From Actinomycetes bacterium (GTDB taxonomy: Bacteria > Actinomycetota > Acidimicrobiia > Acidimicrobiales > RAAP-2), in the NCBI GenBank assembly GCA_021791615.1, contig JAJYWG010000409.1:1-13076 (forward strand): 13,076 bases of DNA, given 5' to 3'. The notes beneath the pieces were generated by a model. The model saw only the letters and a list, made by a program, of their open reading frames with translations, was not told where the DNA came from and did no database searches. Both the position numbers and the translations under genes were made by a program. Every line of letters begins with the position of its first letter. The stretch's first letter is position 1. Of this stretch, positions 1 through 6,131 are shown in pieces.

Positions 1-27
1 GCCTACGCATCGGTCGCCGCTCTTTGA

Positions 28-52
28 CCCAGGCTGATCGTCGCGACCTGGG
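28..52 (-). other. weak inverted repeat downstream of the second sigma-like gene
   Basis: Arms CCCAGG (28-33) and CCTGGG (47-52) are separated by 13 nt and lie just past the stop codon of the sigma-like gene ending at 65. It could be a weak hairpin at the end of that transcript. The stem is only 6 bp and no T-run follows, so a terminator role is not well supported. Confidence 0.2.
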
Positions 53-64
53 CCGATGGGGGGG

Positions 65-841
65 CTATTTCGTCAGCGAGAAGTGCGGAACGTCAGTTCG
101 GGCGCGTGTATCCCCGGGGATACACGCGCCCGGACCAGCATCGAACGGACCGACGCGACGGCCGGCAACACCCGGGTGGCGGAGCAGTGCCGCGATGCGC
201 TGACGACGCGCCGCACCACTCGCGCCGGGCCCCTCGAGAGATCGCGTGTCCGCGCTCTCTACGACAACCCCGTACGCCCACGACCCCAGGATCGCTGCCT
301 CGTCCTCCGATAACAGCGCTGCAAACTGCGCGACCCCTGCGGCTTGCGTCGCCGACTCCATCGCGCTGAGCGCAGCATCCTCGACAGAGAGGTCCTCACG
401 ACCACCGAGCTCGTCGACGAGATCGGGGGTAAGCGCCACGTCATGACCGCCGATCCGACCCCCTGCACGCAACACGGCCCGAGCGACAGCGGGCGCGGCG
501 AAGACGTCTAGTCGCGCGATTCGCCAGTTGTAGCTCCGCAGGCACTGAAGCAGTGCAAGCCGACCTTCCTGGGCCGCGTCGGCCACACGATCTCGCAACG
601 ACAGTCGAGTCGCGGCGAGCCGGACGACTCCGTCGCGGACACCCATGAGGTCGGACTCGAACGCATTGTGGCGCGCCCGCCGCTCGAGATCCCGGCGCGT
701 GCCGGGATCCTCGACAAGCCCGCTCGCAAGCAGGGCCACGGCAACAGCACTGCCCTCGAGGGACCACGCGAGAGCGATCTCCCGGCCACGTGCCACAGGC
801 GCGACGGGGGCAGTTCGCAGCTGGCTCACGACATCTGGCAC
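65..841 (-). CDS. divergent sigma-70-like protein (sigma-like B)
   Basis: About 258 aa if started at the GTG at 841. I chose it because a GAGG (850-853) sits 8 nt upstream and the gene then begins just after the preceding sigma-like gene ends at 913. An upstream ATG at 1012 would overlap that gene by 100 bp. Residues about 70-125 resemble sigma region 2: the stretch ADAAQEGRLALLQCLRSYNW matches the DLVQEGNLGLLRAVEKF type of region 2.2, followed by a basic helix (APAVARAVLRAGGR). Residues about 160-225 could be a degenerate region 4 (LSEDEAAILGSWAYG, then RRQRIAALLRHP). Known of the family: sigma factors direct core RNA polymerase to promoters. Inference: a highly diverged sigma factor or sigma-derived regulator, probably cotranscribed with the larger sigma-like gene 71 bp upstream. 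Its C-terminal tail is encoded by a perfect palindrome (99-132), so the true C-terminus may be altered. Confidence 0.6.
   Translation of the reverse strand: MPDVVSQLRTAPVAPVARGREIALAWSLEGSAVAVALLASGLVEDPGTRRDLERRARHNAFESDLMGVRDGVVRLAATRLSLRDRVADAAQEGRLALLQCLRSYNWRIARLDVFAAPAVARAVLRAGGRIGGHDVALTPDLVDELGGREDLSVEDAALSAMESATQAAGVAQFAALLSEDEAAILGSWAYGVVVESADTRSLEGPGASGAARRQRIAALLRHPGVAGRRVGPFDAGPGACIPGDTRARTDVPHFSLTK
99..132. repeat. perfect 34-bp palindrome
   Basis: Two 17-nt arms meet with no spacer at 115/116. The left arm is CGGGCGCGTGTATCCCC and the right arm is its exact reverse complement. It lies inside the 3' end of the sigma-like gene ending at 65, where either strand reads the peptide GACIPGDTRAR. 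No T-run follows on either strand, so it is not a typical intrinsic terminator. It could be a dispersed REP-like palindrome, an operator for a dimeric regulator, or a resolution or integration site. No second copy was noticed in the window. Confidence 0.8.
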
Positions 842-912
842 GCCACCCGCCTCACCTCGCCCCAACCCAGCACTGTCGTCGCACGCGCCGACGCGACGGC
901 CCCGCAGACACC

Positions 913-2043
913 TCAGGCGCTGGCAACGCTCGCGAGCCCAGCGACCGAAGAGCCTGCCGCGAGCAGCATCGACACGACGTCCGCGGTCGCCCGCAGGCGC
1001 TCGCGCTCCCACGCACCGACGTCTCCGCCAGCCGCGATGCGTTTTACGATCATCGCAGCCACGAAGTCCACGCGGGCGACCCGCTGGATGAGTTCGCGTC
1101 GCACGTCGTCGGGCTCGTCGCAGCGCTGGGGAACGCCTGCGCGGCCACCGACATCGAGATAGGCGTGCAACCGTGCGAGCACGCCCTCTGTGCGACCGAG
1201 AACGGCGCGATCTCGCGCCCCGATCGTCTCGCCCGCAAAGGCCCGAGCGACCACCCGCGCAGCTCCCCGATCGAGCGCTGCGATCTCCTCGATGACACGT
1301 CTGCGTGCCCGCGCATCGCCGAGACTCGTCACGATCTCCTCCGGTCCAAGCGGTTCGGATGCGACGAGCGCTTCTTCTTCGCCAGCGACGCGTCCATGCT
1401 CGACTCGCTGCAGCATTGCGACGGTCGCGTTCGGTGCGACCTCGGCGAGCAACTGGCGTCGTTCAAGCGCCGTTAGGCGCTGCCGATGATCGCCGGTTCT
1501 GCGACGTTGTGCAATGATCTCGTCCATCCGCTGGGCGAACTCCCGAGATCGCTCTCGCGCAACCCGCTTGCACGGATCAAGCCCGCGCATCGCCTCGCGA
1601 AGCGCTCCACGCGCGGTGCTTTCGATGAAGCGGAGAATCTCCGCGGGTGAGCGAGACCACTCGATGGCCTGAAGCGTCGGGGCATCACGACACAGACTGC
1701 GCGATCGCGGGTCCCTGGCCACGCTCTCCGAGACGCTGCGCGCGAGCCCACCAACGAGCGCTGGATGCGCCGGGGACTCGTCCGCGACATGGATCCCCTC
1801 GCAGCGCTTCCACACGAGTAGTTGTGCCTCCGCGATGATCCCCTCGCGGTCGACGTCAAAGCCCAGACCGGGGTACTTCATACGCAGAATCGCCGGGATG
1901 TAGCGGAGGAGGACCCACTGGGCGAGCTCGGCACGCGCAAGTGCCTGTTCTCGCTCCGTACCGTCTTGAAGCAACTCCTTGTACGCGGCGAGCCGTGCAT
2001 AGAGTGCTCCGTTGATCGTCTGCGGGCGCGACGAGACAGACAT
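913..2043 (-). CDS. divergent sigma-70-like protein (sigma-like A)
   Basis: 376 aa. The ATG at 2043 is supported by GGAGG (2049-2053) 5 nt upstream. Residues about 36-82 resemble sigma regions 2.1-2.2 (LARAELAQWVLLRYIPAILR, then DREGIIAEAQLLVWKR). A loop follows, and residues 136-154 (ILRFIESTARGALREAMRG) align with the region 2.3-2.4 pattern of WhiG/FliA proteins (FxxFAxxRIRGAxxDELR). Residues about 165-215 could be region 3 and about 243-290 a degenerate region 4. It is longer than a usual FliA/WhiG protein (about 240-280 aa), with an extra insert after region 2.2 and an extended C-terminus. It is first in its transcript: an intrinsic terminator (2133-2160) separates it from the upstream polymerase gene, and a pair of direct repeats lies in its promoter region. 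It probably shares an operon with the second sigma-like gene. The sigma assignment rests on pattern resemblance only. Confidence 0.65.
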   Translation of the reverse strand: MSVSSRPQTINGALYARLAAYKELLQDGTEREQALARAELAQWVLLRYIPAILRMKYPGLGFDVDREGIIAEAQLLVWKRCEGIHVADESPAHPALVGGLARSVSESVARDPRSRSLCRDAPTLQAIEWSRSPAEILRFIESTARGALREAMRGLDPCKRVARERSREFAQRMDEIIAQRRRTGDHRQRLTALERRQLLAEVAPNATVAMLQRVEHGRVAGEEEALVASEPLGPEEIVTSLGDARARRRVIEEIAALDRGAARVVARAFAGETIGARDRAVLGRTEGVLARLHAYLDVGGRAGVPQRCDEPDDVRRELIQRVARVDFVAAMIVKRIAAGGDVGAWERERLRATADVVSMLLAAGSSVAGLASVASA

Positions 2044-2080
2044 TGCGACCTCCAGTTAGCAACAGGCGCGTGGCCCGCCG

Positions 2081-2117
2081 TAACGCGCCACAAACCAACC
2101 TAACGACACAAACCGAC
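2081..2117. promoter_or_regulatory. tandem imperfect direct repeat, candidate operator upstream of sigma-like A
   Basis: On the plus strand two units lie head to tail: TAACGCGCCACAAACCAAC (2081-2099) and TAACGACACAAACCGAC (2101-2117). They share TAACG and CACAAACC. The repeat lies 38-74 bp upstream of the ATG at 2043 in a short gap after a terminator, where the promoter should be. A regulator binding site is the likeliest role; iterons are possible but two units are few. Confidence 0.4.
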
Positions 2118-2127
2118 ACGGTCTTAA
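2098..2127 (-). promoter_or_regulatory. weak candidate promoter for sigma-like A
   Basis: On the minus strand TTAAGA (2127-2122) and TTAGGT (2103-2098) are separated by 18 nt, about 55 bp upstream of the start codon and between the upstream terminator and the gene. The match to a housekeeping promoter is poor. It overlaps the direct repeat, which would suit control by a repressor or activator. Confidence 0.2.
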
Positions 2128-2132
2128 GGAAA

Positions 2133-2160
2133 ATCTCCCGGGGGCGAGCCCCCGGGAGAT
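2133..2160 (-). terminator. rho-independent terminator of the DNA polymerase gene
   Basis: A 12-bp GC-rich stem (2133-2144 pairing with 2149-2160) with a 4-nt loop starts 15 nt after the polymerase stop codon. On the minus strand it is followed by TTTTCCTT, as expected for an intrinsic terminator. The T-tract lies on the minus-strand side only, so it ends the polymerase transcript and isolates the sigma-like genes downstream. Confidence 0.85.
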
Positions 2161-2175
2161 CACACCACGTGGTAG

Positions 2176-3906
2176 CTACTGCGCTGAGTGCGTCGCAGCA
2201 GCCCAGCACTCGGCGAAGCCGCCGGCAACCGGTGGCGACGGGAAGTGCAGACAGCGCTCGCCGGCGCGCGTCATCGCAGATTGGACGACATCGCGAGCGC
2301 GGTCCGTGCTGTCGGCGGGAGCCGCGACGAGGATCTCGTCGTGGATTGTCCCGACGATGCGCGCGTGCGGGATCTGTTCACGCAGGTCCCGCTCCACGGT
2401 GACGAGGGCTTCTTTGACCATGTCGGCCGCAGTCGCCTGGATTGGGGTGTTGGCCACCGACAACCGGCTCGACCCGTGCCGGCGGACAAGCCGCCGACGA
2501 TGCCGCGTCCGCACCTCGCCGACCCCATCAGCCCGAACGAGCAAGCCCGTCCCTGCGTCAGGAGCCGCCTCGATGCGTACCCGCGAGCCGAACGTCATTG
2601 CCTGCGGGTACGTCGCCTGCAGAGAACGACGCAGCACCCGCGCCGTCTCCACCGTGATACCGCATGCCTCCGCGAGCCCAGAAGCCTGCGAGCCGTAGCT
2701 CACCGACAGCAGCGCCCGCTTTGCAACACCACGCTCAACGCCGACCGCAGTGGCGATCCGCTCGTACGGATCGCCACGAGCGAGGTCGTCGGTGAGCGCG
2801 CCATCACCCGACACCGCCGCGAGCACGTAGAGCTCTTGGCGACCGTAGTCAAACGAGCCGAACAGCAGCCCGTCCTTGGCGACGACAGCTTCGCGGAGCT
2901 CGTGCGGCATACCCTGGACGTTCGGGTCATGGGACGTCACTCGACCCGTGACGGTGCCGAGCACCGACCACGATGGCCGAAGTGCACCGTCTCGAGGCAC
3001 CGCGGCCCATTGGGCGAGGTTGCGCCCCGACCTGTAAGCCTGGAGAGCTGCAATCTCGGGATGGGCGATTGACTCGAATGCCTTGGCAGCAGTCGATGAG
3101 ATCGCTGTGCCGATATGCTCCGAGAGGCGTCCAGCAACGTCTTGTGGGCTCGATGCGTTGAACCCGACGTAGCGTCCTGAATGGTCCTGGACGACGCCGA
3201 GAGCGTCGCACAGGGTCCGCTCTGCGACGACAGCAGCATCGAAGCCACCGCCACACAGCTCGCGCCACCGTCGCCGGTCGATCCGCAGCCCGTCGGGCTC
3301 CATACGACCGAAGACGAGTGCGACAGCAGATTCAAGACGCGCTGCCCGCTCGAGACCAGCCAGCTCCGCCTGAGCCAACAGGGGCTCGCCGACGCGACGA
3401 ACGTGACGAACATGCAGTGCCGCGGCATGCGCCTCAGATGCGTTGAGTCGACCATGACGGCCGCTGATGAGCAACGGATCGACACAGTCACCCTCGTCCA
3501 AAAGCACCCGGACCAGCTCGCCGAGTTCGAGTCCACCTAACCCGAGGTCGACAAAGTGCGCCGGCTCGAGACCAGCAAGCAGCAGCCGTGCAACGGCAAG
3601 GCCATCACACACTCCGGCGAGAATGACGCCGTAGCGAGCGACCAACCCCGCGAGCTGCTGGCCGTTGTAGATGAGCTTGGTCCTGCGTCGATCCTCCAGT
3701 ACGGATCGTATCGAGGCCTCTCGAAGAGGCCAGATGGATGCGTCGACGACGAACTCGTCGGTTGGGCCGGCAATCTGCCAGCTGAGCAACCGACCAGTCG
3801 TCGGAGAGGTCTCGACAGCAAAGCCGAGACGCTCGTTCATGCACAGAAACCTGCGCAGTAACGTCGCTTCAGAGGAGATCGCTCCCCGAACGTGGTAGAT
3901 GGTCAT
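2176..3906 (-). CDS. family A DNA polymerase, no 5' nuclease domain, 3'-5' exonuclease probably inactive
   Basis: About 576 aa from the ATG at 3906; a GTG at 3912 is in frame but lies only 2 nt from the same AGG. The C-terminal half has the family A motifs: TGRVTSHDPNVQGMP near 320; motif A GSFDYGRQELYVLA with catalytic Asp about 353 and steric-gate Glu about 358; motif B RGVAKRALLSVSYG near 392-405; motif C TIHDE near 520-524, followed by a normal C-terminus. In motif B the Phe/Tyr that usually precedes the conserved Gly (Phe762 in E. coli Pol I) is Leu. The N-terminal region keeps the outline of a DEDD exonuclease but not its acids: exo I DxE reads AVE, and the exo II NxxxD position reads YNGQQL. 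There is no FEN-like domain. Actinobacteria carry PolA-like proteins of this size annotated as bifunctional exonuclease/polymerase; a plasmid or phage replicative enzyme is the alternative. Polymerase activity looks intact. The gene ends in its own terminator. Confidence 0.9.
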   Translation of the reverse strand: MTIYHVRGAISSEATLLRRFLCMNERLGFAVETSPTTGRLLSWQIAGPTDEFVVDASIWPLREASIRSVLEDRRRTKLIYNGQQLAGLVARYGVILAGVCDGLAVARLLLAGLEPAHFVDLGLGGLELGELVRVLLDEGDCVDPLLISGRHGRLNASEAHAAALHVRHVRRVGEPLLAQAELAGLERAARLESAVALVFGRMEPDGLRIDRRRWRELCGGGFDAAVVAERTLCDALGVVQDHSGRYVGFNASSPQDVAGRLSEHIGTAISSTAAKAFESIAHPEIAALQAYRSGRNLAQWAAVPRDGALRPSWSVLGTVTGRVTSHDPNVQGMPHELREAVVAKDGLLFGSFDYGRQELYVLAAVSGDGALTDDLARGDPYERIATAVGVERGVAKRALLSVSYGSQASGLAEACGITVETARVLRRSLQATYPQAMTFGSRVRIEAAPDAGTGLLVRADGVGEVRTRHRRRLVRRHGSSRLSVANTPIQATAADMVKEALVTVERDLREQIPHARIVGTIHDEILVAAPADSTDRARDVVQSAMTRAGERCLHFPSPPVAGGFAECWAAATHSAQ

Positions 3907-4020
3907 GTGCACAACCTGGCCGGGCAGTCGAACTGTGCAGCACGACGACCGCGACCAGACACGAGCCCGAGCCCCCGCCCTCGTCTCCTACCAAGCAGGA
4001 GCCGAGCACCGAGCCGTTGC

Positions 4021-4860
4021 TCAGCGGCCTGGCCACCAGCTCCGACTGCGCAAGGCTGAGGCAAGACAGGCCCGCGCCTCGTCGTCGAGGGCTTGTCGGA
4101 GCATCGCCCGCAGCTCTGCCGTCCGCGGCTGCTGGCCAAGGAGCACCCACCCGAGGCCCCCGTCACCCATCCACTCGACGAACGGGCGGATGTCGACTCC
4201 TGCGATCAGGATTGGCGCGGCTGAGATCTCGATGTGGCGAGCGATCGCCTCCCATGCCCGACCCGGCTCTCGGGGGTCGACAAACTTGAGCGGGTCGGAA
4301 GCAAGGACGACATCGACCCCGAGTGGCGTTCCCAAGACCTGCACGAACGACAGCACCGAGAAGCACCACAACGCACCGAGCACCTCGCCGGCGAGGAGCA
4401 CCGGCGGCGTGTCCACGACACCCCCGGCGCGGAGCTCGGCGAGCGCGCCAAAGCGCCGCGCCGCAGGTGTCGGCAAGTCGGCGATCTCGTGACGAGTCGC
4501 CGGTCCGTCGCCGGTGCCGTAGAAAAGCTCGACCGACTGGCCCCGTCGCTCCGCCACGACGATGTGGCAGATGGGTTGGACAGGGGCACCCTCATCCCCC
4601 ACCTGGACATCGGTGAACACCACAGCCGATCCGATTCGGGAGCCAGCCGTCGCCCCGTCGACAAGGCCATCGAACGGTCGGTCGAGCGGTGGGACCGTCT
4701 CGAGGTACGCACCTTGGTCGAGCTTGTCGTAGACGGCGACGACGACCGTGCGCTTGTCGTCGCCGACCGCGTCAGCAAGCTCGAGCGAGACGAGATCAGT
4801 CGCACGCGCCTTGCTTTGGGAGAGCAGGTCGATGGCGACGGGGGCTGTCTTTGGTCTCAT
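4021..4860 (-). CDS. hypothetical protein between sigma factor and DNA polymerase
   Basis: 279 aa, not recognised. The ATG at 4860 has only a close AGG on its 5' side, so translation may depend on the transcript start. The protein is acidic to neutral and looks like a globular alpha/beta protein: hydrophobic strands (RTVVVAVYDKL near 37-47, ICHIVVAERR near 97-106, VLGTPLGVDVVLAS near 175-188), a short hydrophobic stretch LLAGEVLGALWCFSVLSFVQ near 155-174, and an Arg/Ala-rich C-terminal helix. The hydrophobic stretch is too weak to claim a membrane segment. No catalytic motif, zinc site or helix-turn-helix is evident. It starts 54 bp after the WhiG-like sigma gene and ends 114 bp before the polymerase gene, all on one strand, so cotranscription with the sigma gene is likely. 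Coding is supported by frame length and a conserved-looking sequence with few low-complexity stretches. Confidence 0.65.
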   Translation of the reverse strand: MRPKTAPVAIDLLSQSKARATDLVSLELADAVGDDKRTVVVAVYDKLDQGAYLETVPPLDRPFDGLVDGATAGSRIGSAVVFTDVQVGDEGAPVQPICHIVVAERRGQSVELFYGTGDGPATRHEIADLPTPAARRFGALAELRAGGVVDTPPVLLAGEVLGALWCFSVLSFVQVLGTPLGVDVVLASDPLKFVDPREPGRAWEAIARHIEISAAPILIAGVDIRPFVEWMGDGGLGWVLLGQQPRTAELRAMLRQALDDEARACLASALRSRSWWPGR

Positions 4861-4914
4861 ACCTAGATGATGACGGGTTGCGACCGAAGTACCGTGATGA
4901 GGATTCGGTACTGC

Positions 4915-5679
4915 TCAGGCGACGAGAAGATCCCGTAACCGACCGAGCGCCTTCGCCTGGATCTGGCAAACGCGCGACGCTGTGACACCGAGGATCTCCC
5001 CCACTTCGGCCTGGGTGTGACCGTCGAAGAAGCAGAGCTTGACCACGGTGCGCCACCGCTCCGGAAGCTCCTCGACGGCCCGCCGGACCGCCGTCTCGCC
5101 GTCGCGACGGACCAATTCATCCTCGGCCGACTCCTCGTCGTTCCCGATCAGCAGCGACCCGCTTCCGGGAATTGCGTCAAGACGAAGAACCTGGGAGCTC
5201 GCCACGGCAGCGAGCACCTCTGCAGGGTTCCTCACACCGAGGTCCGAGAGCACCTCTGCCCGATGAGGCATTCGACCAAGCGCGCCAACGAGCCGCTCCT
5301 CGCTCTCGGCGTAGCTGCGGACCTCGCGCCGGACACGCCGCGGCAGCCAGTCGAGCCGACGGAGCTCGTCGTAGACCGCGCCACGGATGCGCTTGGTCGC
5401 GAAACGCGGGAAGCTCGACACGGTCGAGCCCGGCGAGAACCGCGTGATCGCATCCATCAGGCCGAGCAGGCCGTAGCTACGGAGGTCCTCTACCTCCCAG
5501 TACGCATGGATCGATCGCGGAAGGCGATCGACAGCGCTCGCCACGAGAGACCCGTAGAACACGACGACGGCGTTGCGCGACTCGACCGATCCCTCGGTCC
5601 AGTAGGACGCCCAGAGCGCCTCGGGATCGCCACCGATGTGAGTGAGATGTGGCTGTCGGAAGCCAGATGTGGCGGACAT
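4915..5679 (-). CDS. WhiG/FliA-family RNA polymerase sigma factor
   Basis: About 254 aa from the ATG at 5679; a GTG at 5685 is an equally possible start, and neither has a clear ribosome binding site. All regions of the FliA/WhiG group are visible: region 2.1-2.2 (NAVVVFYGSLVASAVDRLP, then EVEDLRSYGLLGLMDAITRF); region 2.3-2.4 (FPRFATKRIRGAVYDELRR followed by LDWLPRRVRREVR, the diagnostic DWxPRxVR); region 3 (LVGALGRMPHRAEVLSDLGV); region 4.1-4.2 (EELPERWRTVVKLCFFDGHT, then QAEVGEILGVTASRVCQIQA). The length is normal. Members direct RNA polymerase to flagellar, sporulation or other specialised promoters in bacteria and actinobacteria. No flagellar or sporulation gene is nearby here; the neighbours are a hypothetical protein, a DNA polymerase and two diverged sigma-like proteins, so it may serve this gene block. 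No anti-sigma factor was recognised. Confidence 0.93.
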   Translation of the reverse strand: MSATSGFRQPHLTHIGGDPEALWASYWTEGSVESRNAVVVFYGSLVASAVDRLPRSIHAYWEVEDLRSYGLLGLMDAITRFSPGSTVSSFPRFATKRIRGAVYDELRRLDWLPRRVRREVRSYAESEERLVGALGRMPHRAEVLSDLGVRNPAEVLAAVASSQVLRLDAIPGSGSLLIGNDEESAEDELVRRDGETAVRRAVEELPERWRTVVKLCFFDGHTQAEVGEILGVTASRVCQIQAKALGRLRDLLVA

Positions 5680-5716
5680 AACCACTGATCGTGGTCACTC
5701 GGACACGCCACTGTCG

Positions 5717-5758
5717 AGCTGGCGAAGCTCCGGCTCTCGCCGCGAGGCGCGGCCAGCT
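5717..5758. repeat. long-loop inverted repeat
   Basis: Arms AGCTGGC (5717-5723) and GCCAGCT (5752-5758) enclose 28 nt that contain a smaller CTCG/CGAG inverted repeat. It could form a branched RNA or DNA structure just upstream of the sigma factor gene. No function can be assigned. Confidence 0.3.
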
Positions 5759-5821
5759 TCAAGACAGCGACGCTCCAGCCCGGTCTCCTGGCCCACGGGG
5801 ACCCGCCCAGATCGCCGGTTC

Positions 5822-5839
5822 GGGGTGGTCCGCCACCCC
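5822..5839. repeat. GC-rich hairpin with TCCG tetraloop
   Basis: A perfect 7-bp stem GGGGTGG/CCACCCC closes on the loop TCCG, which in RNA from the plus strand would be of the stable UNCG class. No T-run follows on either strand. It may be part of a structured leader or a remnant terminator. Confidence 0.4.
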
Positions 5840-5902
5840 TCCCGACCGGCTGGGTGGGGCGTCGTTATGGGCGGCTGTGTCGTCCAGCGGCGAGATCGGC
5901 GT

Positions 5903-5916
5903 AACGTGCGCACGTT
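5903..5916. promoter_or_regulatory. 14-bp perfect palindrome, candidate operator
   Basis: AACGTGCGCACGTT is a perfect palindrome in the control region between the divergent units. It is a plausible site for a dimeric regulator. It does not fit the actinobacterial SOS box (GAAC-N4-GTTC). Confidence 0.3.
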
Positions 5917-6100
5917 CGGTGCGACGTGGACCGAAGGGCCGGTGGATCCCGGCGTACCTGAACCGTCGATATGGCGCGGCAGAAGCCTCTTCAACCACGA
6001 TGTTCTGGGTGCTCATTCTGCAGACCCGCTGATCGGCACGTAATGGACAGCGTCACCACTCGGTCAGTCCATGGAACCTCGATCACCCGGCGGTCAGCGT

Positions 6101-6122
6101 GATGCCTCCGAGAGGTGGCATC
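6101..6122 (+). promoter_or_regulatory. leader hairpin just upstream of the radical SAM start codon
   Basis: GATGCC (6101-6106) pairs with GGCATC (6117-6122); inside, CC/GG pairs close a GAGA (GNRA-type) loop after a T-T mismatch. The hairpin ends 4 nt before the GAGG (6126-6129) that precedes the ATG at 6132. It could modulate access to that site. If translation starts instead at GTG 6099 or ATG 6102, this stretch is coding. Confidence 0.35.
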
Positions 6123-6131
6123 CTTGAGGCG

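Larger units (their letters stand above)
5686..6131. other. non-coding divergent intergenic region with several inverted repeats
   Basis: No reading frame here has convincing codon use, a ribosome binding site or a recognisable product; the longest candidates are Arg/Pro/Gly-rich on both strands. It separates the minus-strand sigma factor gene from the plus-strand radical SAM operon, so both promoters should lie here, but I cannot place either. It holds a large inverted repeat (5717-5758), a GC-rich hairpin (5822-5839), a 14-bp palindrome (5903-5916), an ATGGAC/GTCCAT repeat (6043-6072) and a hairpin just before the operon (6101-6122). Confidence 0.6.

Noticed and set aside
99..132. Intrinsic terminator
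   Set aside because: There is no loop and no T-run on either strand, and it lies within an open reading frame.
790..1476. 228-aa plus-strand open frame opposite the sigma-like genes
   Set aside because: No recognisable product and unusual composition; the minus-strand frames show sigma-like patterns with good ribosome binding sites.
2188..3072. 294-aa plus-strand open frame opposite the polymerase gene
   Set aside because: The sequence has no domain-like pattern and lies antisense to conserved polymerase motifs; high GC makes such frames common.
5903..5916. SOS (LexA) box
   Set aside because: The palindrome has no GAAC-N4-GTTC core, so only a generic operator is noted.
5759..6016. 85-aa minus-strand frame starting MSTQNIVVEEASAAPYRRF
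   Set aside because: The first 20 residues look protein-like, but the rest is Pro/Gly/Arg-rich, no ribosome binding site is seen and nothing is recognised.
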